Source: Serratia proteamaculans (GTDB taxonomy: Bacteria; Pseudomonadota; Gammaproteobacteria; Enterobacterales; Enterobacteriaceae). From it: a stretch of 64,000 nucleotides of DNA. The DNA lies in NCBI RefSeq assembly GCF_008830365.1, contig NZ_WBKI01000001.1:1426001-1490000 (forward strand). The letters run 5' to 3'. Positions 28,205 to 37,516 of the stretch are shown here, one piece after another. The notes beneath the pieces are model-generated. The model was not told the DNA's origin and ran no database searches. It saw only the letters and a program-made list of their open reading frames with translations. A program made the position numbers and the translations under genes. The first letter of the stretch is position 1. Each line of letters opens with the position of its first letter.

Positions 28205-30580
28205 ATGCAAAATAAAGCATCATTGTCGCCGCTCATCATCATCACGGCGCTGTTTGCCGCGTTGAGCGGACTCTATCTGCTGGGAGGCGGCATCTGGCTG
28301 GCCAAGCTCGGCGGTTCACTGTATTACATCATTGCCGGCCTGGTGCTGTTAGTGACGGCCTGGCTGCTGGTTCGCCGCCGTGCGACCGCGCTGCTGCTGT
28401 ACGCGGTGTTTTTACTCGGTACCACGGTGTGGGCGCTGTGGGAAGTCGGTCCGGACTTCTGGGCGCTGACGCCGCGACTGGATGTCACCTTCTTCTTCGG
28501 CCTGTGGCTGGTGTTGCCCTTTATCTATCGCAAGCTTAACGCCCATGGCAAGTTGGCCTACAGCGCACTGAGCCTGGCACTGGTGGTCACCGTGGTGGCA
28601 CTGGCCTATGCGGTGTTTAACGATCCACAAGAGATCAACGGTACCCTTGAACCGGCACAGGCGAAGGTTACCCCTCAGGCGTCGGACGCTGACTGGCCGG
28701 CCTATGGCCGTACGCAGGAAGGCACGCGCTATTCCCCCCTGAGCCAGATCAATGACAAAAACGTCGGCCAGCTCAAAGAAGCCTGGACCTTCCAGACCGG
28801 AGATCTGAAAACCGCCAACGATCCGGGGGAAATCACCAACGAAGTGACCCCGATTAAAATCCGCGACACGCTCTATCTGTGCACCCCACACCAGAAGCTG
28901 TTCGCGCTGGATGCGGCCACCGGTAAACAGAAGTGGACGTTTGATCCTCAGTTGAAGTTCAACCCGACCTTCCAGCACATCACCTGCCGTGGCGTCTCTT
29001 ATCATGAGACTCCTGCCGCCACGGGTACCGCCACCGACACCTCTCCGGCACAGTGCGCACGCCGTATTATTCTGCCGGTGAATGACGGCCGCCTGTTTGC
29101 GCTGGATGCAGAGACCGGCAAGCCTTGCGCCGACTTCGCCAATAACGGTGAGCTCAACCTGCAAAGCAATATGCCGTATGCCACCCCGGGCCATTATGAG
29201 CCGACCTCACCGCCAGTGATCACCGACAAGGTGATTGTCATTGCCGGTGCGGTGACCGACAACTACTCCAATCGCGAACCTTCGGGCGTGATCCGCGGTT
29301 TTGACGTTAACAGTGGCAAACTGCTGTGGGCGTTTGATCCGGGTGCAGATGAACCCAACGCCATCCCGGCGGATGAGCATCACTTCACGCCGAACTCGCC
29401 AAACTCCTGGGCGCCTTCCGCCTACGATGCCAAGCTGGATATCGTTTACCTGCCAATGGGCGTCACCACGCCGGATATCTGGGGTGGCGATCGCACGCCG
29501 AACATGGAGCGCTACGCCAGCGGCCTGCTGGCGCTGAACGCGTCTACCGGTAAGCTGGTGTGGTTCTATCAAACGGTGCACCATGATCTGTGGGATATGG
29601 ACGTACCGGCCCAGCCAACGCTGGCGGACATTACCGACAAGAGCGGCAACAAGGTGCCGGTGATTTATGTGCCGACCAAGACCGGTAACATCTTCGTACT
29701 GAACCGCACCAACGGCGAACTGGTGGTACCTGCGCCTGAAAAACCGGTTCCGCAGGGCCCGGCCAAGGGCGACCGCCTGTCACCGACTCAGCCTTTCTCT
29801 GAGCTGACTTTCCGCCCGGAGAAAAAACTGACCGGCGCGGATATGTGGGGTGCCACCATTTATGACCAACTGGTTTGCCGGGTGATGTTCCACAGCCTGC
29901 GTTATGAAGGCACCTTCACCCCGCCTTCCGAACAAGGTACGTTGGTATTCCCAGGTAACCTCGGTATGTTCGAATGGGGCGGCCTGTCTGTCGATACTGA
30001 CCGTCAGGTGGCCATCGCCAACCCTATCGCGCTGCCGTTTGTGTCAAAACTGATCCCACGCGGTCCGGGCAACCCTATCGAACCTCCGGTCGGCGATAAA
30101 GGCGGCAGCGGTACCGAAGCCGGTGTGCAACCACAGTACGGTGTGCCATTCGGCGTGACCCTGAACCCGTTCCTGTCACCGCTTGGCCTGCCGTGTAAGC
30201 AGCCGGCTTGGGGTTATATTTCCGCGGTGGATCTGAAAACCAACGACATCGTGTGGAAAAAACGCATCGGTACCGTTCGCGACAGCTCTCCGCTGCCATT
30301 ACCGTTCAAAATGGGTATGCCGATGTTGGGCGGACCGGTCTCTACCGCCGGGAATGTGTTCTTCATTGGCGCAACGGCGGACAACTATCTGCGTGCCTTC
30401 AGCGTGACCAACGGTGAAAAACTGTGGGAAGCGCGGTTGCCGGCCGGTGGCCAGGCGACACCAATGACCTATGAGGTCAACGGCAAGCAGTACGTGGTAA
30501 TTTCCGCTGGCGGTCATGGCTCATTCGGCACCAAGCTGGGCGACTATATTGTCGCTTACGCCTTGCCAGATGAGAAATAA
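28205..30580 (+). CDS. gcd: Quinoprotein (PQQ) glucose dehydrogenase, membrane-bound
   Basis: Oxidises glucose to gluconolactone on the periplasmic side and feeds electrons to ubiquinone; it needs PQQ. The 791-residue product is near the Escherichia Gcd length. About five N-terminal membrane helices (to residue ~140) are followed by the beta-propeller PQQ domain, with ADWPAYGRTQEGTRYSPL, GDRTPNMERYASGLLALN, VHHDLWDMDVPAQPTL and the closing GGHGSFGTKLGDYIVAYALP. No pqq synthesis genes are in the window. In Serratia-type bacteria the enzyme drives gluconate secretion and phosphate solubilisation (family knowledge). Confidence 0.95.
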   Translation: MQNKASLSPLIIITALFAALSGLYLLGGGIWLAKLGGSLYYIIAGLVLLVTAWLLVRRRATALLLYAVFLLGTTVWALWEVGPDFWALTPRLDVTFFFGLWLVLPFIYRKLNAHGKLAYSALSLALVVTVVALAYAVFNDPQEINGTLEPAQAKVTPQASDADWPAYGRTQEGTRYSPLSQINDKNVGQLKEAWTFQTGDLKTANDPGEITNEVTPIKIRDTLYLCTPHQKLFALDAATGKQKWTFDPQLKFNPTFQHITCRGVSYHETPAATGTATDTSPAQCARRIILPVNDGRLFALDAETGKPCADFANNGELNLQSNMPYATPGHYEPTSPPVITDKVIVIAGAVTDNYSNREPSGVIRGFDVNSGKLLWAFDPGADEPNAIPADEHHFTPNSPNSWAPSAYDAKLDIVYLPMGVTTPDIWGGDRTPNMERYASGLLALNASTGKLVWFYQTVHHDLWDMDVPAQPTLADITDKSGNKVPVIYVPTKTGNIFVLNRTNGELVVPAPEKPVPQGPAKGDRLSPTQPFSELTFRPEKKLTGADMWGATIYDQLVCRVMFHSLRYEGTFTPPSEQGTLVFPGNLGMFEWGGLSVDTDRQVAIANPIALPFVSKLIPRGPGNPIEPPVGDKGGSGTEAGVQPQYGVPFGVTLNPFLSPLGLPCKQPAWGYISAVDLKTNDIVWKKRIGTVRDSSPLPLPFKMGMPMLGGPVSTAGNVFFIGATADNYLRAFSVTNGEKLWEARLPAGGQATPMTYEVNGKQYVVISAGGHGSFGTKLGDYIVAYALPDEK

Positions 30581-30600
30581 TCGTCGAGGATAGTCCTATC

Positions 30601-30628
30601 ACAGAGCACGCCACCCGGCGTGCTCTGT
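30601..30628. terminator. Hairpin after gcd
   Basis: ACAGAGCACGCC (30601-30612) and GGCGTGCTCTGT (30617-30628) form a perfect 12-bp stem with a 4-base loop, 20 bases after the gcd stop. No T-run follows, so the hairpin may terminate weakly or protect the gcd mRNA end. Confidence 0.65.
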
Positions 30629-30701
30629 CACCACAAAATACCCGCCAGACCCTTTCCTGTCAGATCTCACCACCCGCATAATAAATTTCACCCTACATAT
30701 T

Positions 30702-30720
30702 GATAATGATTATCATTCGC
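30702..30720. promoter_or_regulatory. Fur box
   Basis: GATAATGATTATCATTCGC matches the 19-base Fur consensus GATAATGATAATCATTATC at 16 positions, with the central palindrome intact. It lies about 120 bases before a tiny ORF and 190 before the small membrane protein gene. The adjacent rightward unit is the only plausible target, since gcd ends upstream. Confidence 0.75.
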
Positions 30721-30788
30721 AATATTATACCTGCGTAGGCCCCGGCAGTGGCCGACAATCATCTCTATATCACAGGCAGTAAACTGGT

Positions 30789-30806
30789 GGCCGCCTTCGG
30801 GCGGCC
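30789..30806 (+). other. GC-rich hairpin with UUCG loop in the leader
   Basis: GGCCGCC and GGCGGCC flank TTCG, giving a very stable 7-bp stem with a UUCG tetraloop. It sits between the Fur box and the ribosome binding site of the 24-codon ORF. It could mark the end of a short RNA, or act as a leader structure that shapes translation; no long T-run follows. Confidence 0.5.
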
Positions 30807-30820
30807 CTATTCGGAGGCAC

Positions 30821-30895
30821 ATGACCAAACAGCGCAGCAGGCAAACAACCCCAACCACCCCAGCTATCCACACCGGCGCGGAGGATCTCATATGA
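30821..30895 (+). CDS. Candidate 24-residue ORF coupled to the membrane protein gene
   Basis: The ATG at 30821 follows CGGAGGCAC, a good ribosome binding site, and encodes 24 residues beginning MTKQRSRQTTPTTPA. Its TGA overlaps the ATG of the next gene (ATGA), suggesting translational coupling. The peptide is basic and Thr/Pro-rich, with no known domain. It may be a real small protein or a leader peptide; it is too short to judge from sequence alone. Confidence 0.45.
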   Translation: MTKQRSRQTTPTTPAIHTGAEDLI

Positions 30896-31086
30896 GCCAA
30901 CAACCCCTGACCGCCATGTTGATGCTGATTTATCTGCTGCTGATGGTACCGGCGCTGTTCGCTATCGATAACCGCCTGAGCACTACCCGCTGGGGCCAGA
31001 GCCGCCTGGTCCGCAAAACGCTGCAAACCGGGTTTATCATTGCCCTGACCCTGCTGTTCTTCGGCCTCATGACGTTATTGTATTGA
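30892..31086 (+). CDS. Small membrane protein (64 aa), possibly Fur-controlled
   Basis: I do not recognise the family. The product has two hydrophobic helices, LTAMLMLIYLLLMVPALFAI and TGFIIALTLLFFGLMTLLY, separated by a polar loop (DNRLSTTRWGQSRLVRKT). The start follows GGAGGATCTCAT. The gene lies downstream of the Fur box and ends at 31086, directly against the stop of the convergent permease gene (31087). An iron-related membrane role is inferred from the Fur box only. Confidence 0.6.
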   Translation: MSQQPLTAMLMLIYLLLMVPALFAIDNRLSTTRWGQSRLVRKTLQTGFIIALTLLFFGLMTLLY

Positions 31087-32343
31087 TTAATTCGCCGCCA
31101 CCGGCAGCACGGCTTCCTGTTTTACCACCGCAACCTTGCCGCTCAGCGCGAAGGCCGAGATCAGGGTAAACAGCAAGGCAATGCAGCCGAGGATCAGATA
31201 CGAGGTTTTGAAGCCGTAGTTGACGTACATCAGGCCCGCTGCATAGGACATGCCGATGGCCGATAGCTGCTTGAAGAAGCAGAAGCCCCACAGGTAGATT
31301 GATGCCGAGAGGTTAACGTTAAACTGGGTGGTAATGTATTTGAAAATGCCCACCAGCAGGAACGGCACTTCAAACATATGCAGGGTCTTGAGGAAAATTA
31401 CCGCGGTCACCGAATCTGCCTGCGAAGAACCGATAATCCGCACCGACATAATCACCCCGGCAATCAGCAGCGCGTTCTTGCCGCCAATACGGTTGATGAT
31501 CAACGGCGCAAAGAACATGATAAAAGCGTTAAGAAACTCACCCAGCGTGGTCACATAGCCAAACGCCTGAGTCCCCGCATGTCGGTCGCTGAAAAACGAA
31601 GTGAAGAAGTTGGCAAACTGCTGATCGAACACGTCGTACACGCAGGCTACCCCAACGATATACATCACCAGGCACCAAAATTTGCGCATTTTCAGCAGGC
31701 TCAGCGCCGCTTTCAACTTGACGGGTTTATGGTTCAGCGCTAATCCGTCCGCCACCGCCAGCGTGTTATTTTGCTCCGGTTTAAACATATACAGCAGACC
31801 GGCCAGCACTAGCGCAAAGCTCGACGCCAGCCAAAAAGCGAACTGGTTGTTAATCGTAAACATATAACCGACGATCGAGGCGCAAATCGCCCAGCCAATA
31901 CAGCCAAACAGGCGGGCCCGGCCATACTCAAATTGGCTGCGGCGGCTCACCTTCTCGATATAAGCTTCAATGGCCGGCGAACCCCCGCTGCACACCAGTC
32001 CCAGATAAATGCCGCACAGCAACGCCCCGAGCACAAAGTTGGTTTTCAGCAGCGGCGAGAACACATAAATAAACAGCGGCGCCAGAAACAGCAGCAGGAA
32101 AATGATCATCCACAGCAGGTGTTTCTTCAGGCCAAACTTATCGGTGACAAAACCAAAAATCGGCTGGAACACCAGGGCAAACAGCGCCATGCTGGCGAAT
32201 ACCAGGCCGGTTTGCTGCTGATCGAGCTGATTGACGTCATGCAACCAAATCGGAAAGAACGGCAGCACCGCGCCCATGATAAAGAAATAGAAAAAACAGA
32301 AGGCACCGAAGATCCAAAAGTTCTTGTTTCTTAAATAAAACAT
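31087..32343 (-). CDS. LacY-family sugar:H+ symporter, probably melibiose permease
   Basis: Oligosaccharide:H+ symporter family protein of 418 residues with 12 membrane helices. LacY landmarks are kept: the [23 protein letters not shown] stretch, with Glu and Arg at the sugar site and the neighbouring Cys (FGCIGWA), and [19 protein letters not shown] with the coupling His and Glu. It lies 80 bases downstream of the alpha-galactosidase gene in the same direction, so melibiose or raffinose is the likely sugar (MelY-like), not lactose. No beta-galactosidase is present. Confidence 0.88.
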   Translation of the reverse strand: MFYLRNKNFWIFGAFCFFYFFIMGAVLPFFPIWLHDVNQLDQQQTGLVFASMALFALVFQPIFGFVTDKFGLKKHLLWMIIFLLLFLAPLFIYVFSPLLKTNFVLGALLCGIYLGLVCSGGSPAIEAYIEKVSRRSQFEYGRARLFGCIGWAICASIVGYMFTINNQFAFWLASSFALVLAGLLYMFKPEQNNTLAVADGLALNHKPVKLKAALSLLKMRKFWCLVMYIVGVACVYDVFDQQFANFFTSFFSDRHAGTQAFGYVTTLGEFLNAFIMFFAPLIINRIGGKNALLIAGVIMSVRIIGSSQADSVTAVIFLKTLHMFEVPFLLVGIFKYITTQFNVNLSASIYLWGFCFFKQLSAIGMSYAAGLMYVNYGFKTSYLILGCIALLFTLISAFALSGKVAVVKQEAVLPVAAN

Positions 32344-32423
32344 GGCTCACCATCCCATTTATGACGGCGCAGGAAGCCCCGCGCCTTGTGCGTTTTGAGG
32401 AGGTAATACAGTCAGTTCAGCGA

Positions 32424-33731
32424 TCAACGGTAGGCGGGAAGCCAGTTACCGTGAGCCTCAATCAGTTCATCGCAAAGCTTGCGAATATCATCAATCGAAA
32501 GCTCGGCAGACGTATGCGGATCCAACAGCGCCGCGTGGTATATGGCCTCACGTTTATGGGTTACCGCTGCTTCGATCGTCAGCAGTTGGGTATTGATATT
32601 GGTGCGGTTGAGCGCCGCCAGTTGCTCCGGTAAATGCCCGACATAGCATGGCGAGATCCCCTGTCCATCCACCAGGCAAGGCACTTCAACACAGGCCTCG
32701 GCAGGGAGGTTGGTAATTAAACCGGTGTTGAGCACATTGCCGCCAATCTTGTACGGGCGATCGGTTTCCATCGCCTCGATAATATAGGACGCATACTCAT
32801 GCGTGCGGGTATGCGTCAGATTGGCGTCATTCGTCAGCGCCAGCTTGCGCTGTTGCCATTGGTCGATCTGTTCAATGCAGCGGCGCGGATACTCATCCAG
32901 TGGAATATTGAAGCGCTCAATCAATTCCGGATAATTACGCTTAATCCAGTAAGGCATGTACTCAGCATTATGCTCGGAAGACTCAGTGACGTAATAGCCA
33001 AAGGTTTTCATGATTTCATGGCGCACCATATCATCATGCTTGCCCTGCAGCGCGTTGGCGCGGCGCTTGATTTCCGGGTACAGATCCTCGCCATGACGGC
33101 GAACATCCAGCAGCCAGGCCATATGGTTGATGCCCGCGATATGGAACTGCACGTCATCTGTGGGCATATCCACGCTTTTCAGCAGCGTCTCTGCGCAGAC
33201 CTGAACGCTGTGACACAGCCCCACGGTTTTCACGCCGGTATGACGCAGCATACCGCCGGTTAAGGCGGCCATCGGGTTGGTGTAGTTCAGCAACCAGGCA
33301 TCCGGGCATACCGCTTCAATATCCCGGGCGAAATCAAACATCACCGGCAGGGTGCGCAGTGCGCGGAAGATCCCGCCTATCCCCAGGGTATCGGCAATGG
33401 TCTGCTGCAGGCCGTACTTTTTGGCAATGGTGAAATCGGTGATGGTGCAAGGATCGTAACCGCCGACCTGGATGGCATTCACCACATAATTGGCATTTTT
33501 CAATGCCGTGCGGCGATTTTCCACCCCGAGATAAGGGGTGATTTTCGCCCTGCCGGCGTTAATATTGCGGTTGATATTGCTCAGCATGGCGAAAGATTCG
33601 TTGAGACGGGCGCTGTCTATGTCGTACAGCGCGATATCCACTTCTTTCAATGCCGGGGTCGCCATGATATCACCGAGGACGTTCTTGGCGAAGATGGTGC
33701 TGCCCGCGCCCATAAAAGTTACTTTAATCAT
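32424..33731 (-). CDS. melA: Alpha-galactosidase, GH4 family
   Basis: NAD- and Mn-dependent glycosidase that splits melibiose into glucose and galactose, in the cytoplasm. The 435-residue product has the GH4 Rossmann start KVTFMGAGSTIFAKN, QVGGYDPCTITDF, TIADTLGIGGIFRALRT, the metal-binding CHSVQ and GINHMAW motifs, and ESSEHNAEYMPYW. The frame is open to 33839, but ATG 33731 follows GCGGAG and fits MelA. It is divergent from the AraC-type regulator. Confidence 0.93.
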   Translation of the reverse strand: MIKVTFMGAGSTIFAKNVLGDIMATPALKEVDIALYDIDSARLNESFAMLSNINRNINAGRAKITPYLGVENRRTALKNANYVVNAIQVGGYDPCTITDFTIAKKYGLQQTIADTLGIGGIFRALRTLPVMFDFARDIEAVCPDAWLLNYTNPMAALTGGMLRHTGVKTVGLCHSVQVCAETLLKSVDMPTDDVQFHIAGINHMAWLLDVRRHGEDLYPEIKRRANALQGKHDDMVRHEIMKTFGYYVTESSEHNAEYMPYWIKRNYPELIERFNIPLDEYPRRCIEQIDQWQQRKLALTNDANLTHTRTHEYASYIIEAMETDRPYKIGGNVLNTGLITNLPAEACVEVPCLVDGQGISPCYVGHLPEQLAALNRTNINTQLLTIEAAVTHKREAIYHAALLDPHTSAELSIDDIRKLCDELIEAHGNWLPAYR

Positions 33732-33931
33732 CGTATTTCTCCGCTGCACTGGTTTTCGATAGGCTGAAATTACCCTGCAATGCCGAAGCGAGATATGGAT
33801 GAATGTGACCTCATTATGGCGAAAAATGACGCAGCGCAAAAACTGTGAGCCAGGTCTGGATTTGGTGGCAGCCCAATCCTTATACGGCAGCTACACTGCT
33901 ACAGTGGGTAATAAAACCAGGACAATAACTG

Positions 33932-34774
33932 ATGCACAAGAGTTTTACCCTAAGTCGCACCGACAATATTGAACTGAACCTGTACCAATATGGTGAGGAG
34001 AACTGTGACAAAGGGCATAGCTTTGGCCCCGCCGTACGCCAGCACTATTTATTTCATTATGTGATAAGCGGTACCGGAGTGCTGCACAGCGAATACGGTG
34101 CATTTCCGGTGGTGGCCGGAGAAGGCTTTTTGATCCACCCACACGACGTGACTACCTATTGCGCCGATAAAAAAGATCCCTGGCATTACATGTGGCTGGA
34201 AGTCGACGGGCTGATGGCCGGCAAGCTTTTCGAAGAGTGCCACCTGAGTCGCCAGTTCCCGATTTATCGCGCCCGCACCTCGGATGAGACTCCCCAGGCC
34301 CTGCGCTACCTGCGGCGACTGGTCACTCATGACGATGAACACCGCCTGAAAACGCTCGGCCTGAGCTACCTGTTTTTTTCGGCGCTGATCGACCATAGAT
34401 TACAGGGCAGCGACGAACACTCCAGTGACAAGGCGCAGCATCTGCACAAAGCGGTCAAACTGATTGAAAACCGCTACCACGAACAGCTGACCATTGAGCG
34501 TCTGGCCGCCTACTGCAATATCAACCGCAGTTATCTGTGCCGCTTGTTCAAAGGAGCATACGGTATTGGGCCAAAGGAATATTTGCTAAACTTCCGCATG
34601 ACGCTCGCCACCAGTCTGTTACGCAACAGCCAGACGGCGATCAAAGTGGTAGGAATTTCGGTCGGTTATGAAAACCAGCTGCACTTTTCCAAAGCCTTCA
34701 AGCAGGTCCACGGTGTATCACCGGCCAAATGGCGGCAGGAGAACTGCCCGCTAACGCCGGTGGACGCGGAATGA
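33932..34774 (+). CDS. AraC-family regulator of the melibiose/raffinose genes
   Basis: A 280-residue AraC/XylS protein. It has an N-terminal cupin sugar-binding domain (HYLFHYVISGTGVLHSEYG, AGEGFLIHPHDVTTY) and a C-terminal double HTH (IERLAAYCNINRSYLCRLFK, VGYENQLHFSKAFKQVHGVSP). The N-terminal half is closer to RafR/MsmR-type regulators than to Escherichia MelR. It is divergent from melA with a gap of about 200 bases that must hold the operators. Confidence 0.87.
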   Translation: MHKSFTLSRTDNIELNLYQYGEENCDKGHSFGPAVRQHYLFHYVISGTGVLHSEYGAFPVVAGEGFLIHPHDVTTYCADKKDPWHYMWLEVDGLMAGKLFEECHLSRQFPIYRARTSDETPQALRYLRRLVTHDDEHRLKTLGLSYLFFSALIDHRLQGSDEHSSDKAQHLHKAVKLIENRYHEQLTIERLAAYCNINRSYLCRLFKGAYGIGPKEYLLNFRMTLATSLLRNSQTAIKVVGISVGYENQLHFSKAFKQVHGVSPAKWRQENCPLTPVDAE

Positions 34775-36226
34775 TCACTTCATCAGGTCCTTTTCCTCAG
34801 CGACTTTCGATTTTATCCGCGGGTACTTCCACAGCCAGCGCCCGCTGACCATTCGCCAGTAGAACAACGCACCGCGTACTGCCCAATCCATAAACATACC
34901 CAGCCAGACGCCGACCACGCCCATGCCCAACAGGATACCCAGCGTATAGCCGGCCACCACGCGGCAGCCCCACATACCCAGCATCGACACCCACATGGCG
35001 AATCGGGCGTCACGCGCCCCTTTCAAACCGGCGGGCAGCACCCATGAGGCAGCCCAAATGGGCATAAAGGCGGCGTTGAGCCAGACCAGCACCTTTACCA
35101 CTTCCTTCACGTCATCTTGCTGGCTATAAAATGAGGCGAACACCCCAGCCAGCGGTGCGGTACCCCAGGCGATCGCCGTCAGGCCAATGGTCGCCAGCCA
35201 GAAGATATGGCGCAACTGCCTTTCCGCCTGGGCTATTTGCCCTTTCCCCAGACGTTTGCCGACAATAATGGTCGACGCCGATCCCAAGGCGTTGCCCGGC
35301 AGGTTAATCAAAGAGGCAATAGAGAAAGCGATAAAATTGCCGGCGATAACGTTGGTGCCCATTCCGGCGACAAACATTTGCGTCAACAACTTACCGCCGT
35401 TGAACAACACCGACTCGATGCTGGCAGGGATACCGATCCCCAGCACTTCCCACAGGATCGTCAGTTTTAACGGGCTAAAGTAACTTTTCAGCGTGATGTG
35501 CAACGCCGGGTTAAAGCCGATCATCAGCACATAAATAATCGCTATCGCACCGATATAGCGGGAAATGGTCAGCCCCAGTCCAGCCCCGACAAAGCCCAGC
35601 CCATGCCAGCCCAACATGCCGTAAATCAGGATGCTGCTGATGATGATATTCAGGATATTCATGCCGCCGTTGATCAACAGCGGGATTTTGGTATTCCCGG
35701 CACCACGCAGCGCCCCACTGCCAATCAGTGCAATAGCTGCCGCCGGGTAGCTCCAGACAGTGGTTTGCAGGTAAGAAAGCGCCAGCGCCTTCACCTCCGG
35801 CGTGGCGGCACCGGCAATCACATTAATGATCTGCTCGCCCGCCAAATGGATGCCCACTGCCAGCACCAGAGCCACCAGCGTCATCAACACCAGCGACTGA
35901 CGGGCGGCCGAACGGGCTCTTTTGCGATCCCGCTTGCCGAGGCTGAACGCCACCACCACCGTGGTGCCCAGATCCACCGCCGCAAAGAAAGAGATAATCA
36001 CCATGTTGAAGCTGTCTGCCAGCCCCACTCCGGCCATCGCCTCCTTGCCAATCCAGCTCACCAGAAAAGTACTCAGCACCCCCATCAGCAGGACGCAGGC
36101 GTTCTCCATAAAGATCGGCACCGCCAGCGGTGTGATCTCACGCCAAAACAGGACGCGGTAGCTTTTGCGTTTGGGGTACCATGGCGTGTTTTCCACACGC
36201 TGACGCAGGGCAGCATATAAGTTCAA
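34775..36226 (-). CDS. MATE-family multidrug efflux protein (EmmdR/YeeO-like)
   Basis: Na+/H+-driven MATE exporter of 483 residues with 12 membrane helices in two repeats (PLAVPIFMENACVLLMGVLSTFLVS; GSGALRGAGNTKIPLLINGG; ALGSASTIIVGKRLGKG). It resembles EmmdR/YeeO. In Escherichia yeeO lies in the same neighbourhood as mtfA and the tRNA-Asn genes, so this may be a conserved neighbour separated here by the sphingolipid block. It ends immediately after the convergent araC-type gene. Confidence 0.87.
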   Translation of the reverse strand: MNLYAALRQRVENTPWYPKRKSYRVLFWREITPLAVPIFMENACVLLMGVLSTFLVSWIGKEAMAGVGLADSFNMVIISFFAAVDLGTTVVVAFSLGKRDRKRARSAARQSLVLMTLVALVLAVGIHLAGEQIINVIAGAATPEVKALALSYLQTTVWSYPAAAIALIGSGALRGAGNTKIPLLINGGMNILNIIISSILIYGMLGWHGLGFVGAGLGLTISRYIGAIAIIYVLMIGFNPALHITLKSYFSPLKLTILWEVLGIGIPASIESVLFNGGKLLTQMFVAGMGTNVIAGNFIAFSIASLINLPGNALGSASTIIVGKRLGKGQIAQAERQLRHIFWLATIGLTAIAWGTAPLAGVFASFYSQQDDVKEVVKVLVWLNAAFMPIWAASWVLPAGLKGARDARFAMWVSMLGMWGCRVVAGYTLGILLGMGVVGVWLGMFMDWAVRGALFYWRMVSGRWLWKYPRIKSKVAEEKDLMK

Positions 36227-36374
36227 GATCGGCTCATGGGATAAAAGTGAAACAACATTTCAAATAATGAGTGACAGATGCTTATCCTGCAAAGAATTTT
36301 TTGCCAATGCGCTGTGGATTAGGAAAATGGCTGGGGCGGCGCCGTATGCCGCGCCCACCTCAGCCTGGCATAAA

Positions 36375-36773
36375 CTACTCCATGTAGTCTTCCTGATCGG
36401 ACTTCGCTGCGACAATAAAGTTTGCGGTGCGATTGTTCATCACGGCACATTTGTCCGTCAGCAACTGACGATCCTCCAACACGGCCAGGTAACGAGCCTG
36501 AGCCAGTGCCGGCAACTGCTGATAGCCCGCCGCCTGAGTATCCCAGCCGCGATGCTCCGCCACGCGCATCGCGGTGCGCTGCAGTTTGACATCATCTGGA
36601 ATATCCGCACGGCCACAGTTTTGCCGCAGGAAATGGCTGCCCGCCAACATGGTAGAAAGCTGATCCAGCTGCGCTTGCAGTGCCGGCGGTGGCTTATGCG
36701 CCGTTTGCTGGCAACCCACGAGAAAGACCAAAGCCGCAGCGCCCAAAACTGAAGTACGTAACACCCTAAGCAT
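36375..36773 (-). CDS. PulS/OutS-family (pilotin-like) lipoprotein
   Basis: A small lipoprotein of about 132 residues. The signal peptide LRTSVLGAAALVFLVGC ends in a lipobox Cys. The mature part has GSHFLRQNCGRADIPDD, a signature of the PulS/OutS pilotin family, and two further Cys. Pilotins guide secretins of type II secretion systems to the outer membrane. No secretion genes are nearby, so it is an orphan or has another task. The frame opens at 36866, but the ATG at 36773 gives the proper signal peptide. Confidence 0.7.
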   Translation of the reverse strand: MLRVLRTSVLGAAALVFLVGCQQTAHKPPPALQAQLDQLSTMLAGSHFLRQNCGRADIPDDVKLQRTAMRVAEHRGWDTQAAGYQQLPALAQARYLAVLEDRQLLTDKCAVMNNRTANFIVAAKSDQEDYME

Positions 36774-36963
36774 AGCGATTACCCTTAAATAAAAGATGGT
36801 TAACATCAGCTTAGGCGAGCGATGAAATACTGCAAGCCAACGGATAACGGGCATCTTGGATAGCAATTCAAATCAACGGCAAAGAACACTTTTCGTTGTT
36901 GGTACGGTCTTTCAAATTCTTGCATGTTGCGCAGGGAATATCAGCGTACGGCGCGATTGGTTA

Positions 36964-37323
36964 TCAAAATAACACGACCAGCCAAAGGGCTATTGCCATA
37001 ATAACCGTGACCAACTGTGCCGCACCGCCTAAATCCTTGGCTCGCTTCGATAAGGGATGTATATCCAGAGAAATGCGATCGACGACGCTCTCAATCGCAG
37101 TGTTAAGCAACTCAACAACCAGTAAAAGGAAGCAACTTGAAATCAATAACAGCCTTTCCATTTTTGTAATATCTATAAGAAATGTAACTATCAGTAAAAT
37201 TAAGTTAATAATGAGTAACTGACGAAAAGCATCCTCTGTGATAACGGCATCAACAAAGCCGTCCAATGAGTTTTTTATGCTACTGGTTAAGCGTCTTATT
37301 CCTTTTTTCTTTTCAAATGACAT
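36964..37323 (-). CDS. DgkA-family membrane lipid kinase
   Basis: Diacylglycerol-kinase-type integral membrane protein of 119 residues, the usual DgkA size. Three membrane helices are predicted (about 36-51, 57-75 and 100-119). The catalytic signature ELLNTAIESVVDRI (residues 71-84, with Glu71, Asn74 and Glu78) and KDLGGAAQL (96-104) are intact. DgkA recycles diacylglycerol; the Escherichia enzyme also phosphorylates ceramide in vitro (established). Beside ceramide genes, it could phosphorylate ceramide or recycle diacylglycerol left by head-group transfer. It lies in the same direction as the bCerS gene. Confidence 0.88.
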   Translation of the reverse strand: MSFEKKKGIRRLTSSIKNSLDGFVDAVITEDAFRQLLIINLILLIVTFLIDITKMERLLLISSCFLLLVVELLNTAIESVVDRISLDIHPLSKRAKDLGGAAQLVTVIMAIALWLVVLF

Positions 37324-37516
37324 GCATTTACTCTTATAAAAGTCAGGGTGATTTATAAAACAAATAAATAACGCACCGGTAGTTATTGTTGGAATGATTA
37401 ATAAAATAAAACAATCACCCTGGTAACAGGATTAATCCGGCAACGTTGAAACACAAACGACAAAAAAAGAATTTCGGCCATGGGTGTCCTCTGACCACAG
37501 CACGTATTGCATCATC

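Noticed and set aside
28205..30580. Possible methanol/alcohol dehydrogenase instead of glucose dehydrogenase
   Set aside because: The five N-terminal membrane helices, the total length and the Gcd motifs fit membrane-bound glucose dehydrogenase. No cytochrome partner gene is adjacent.
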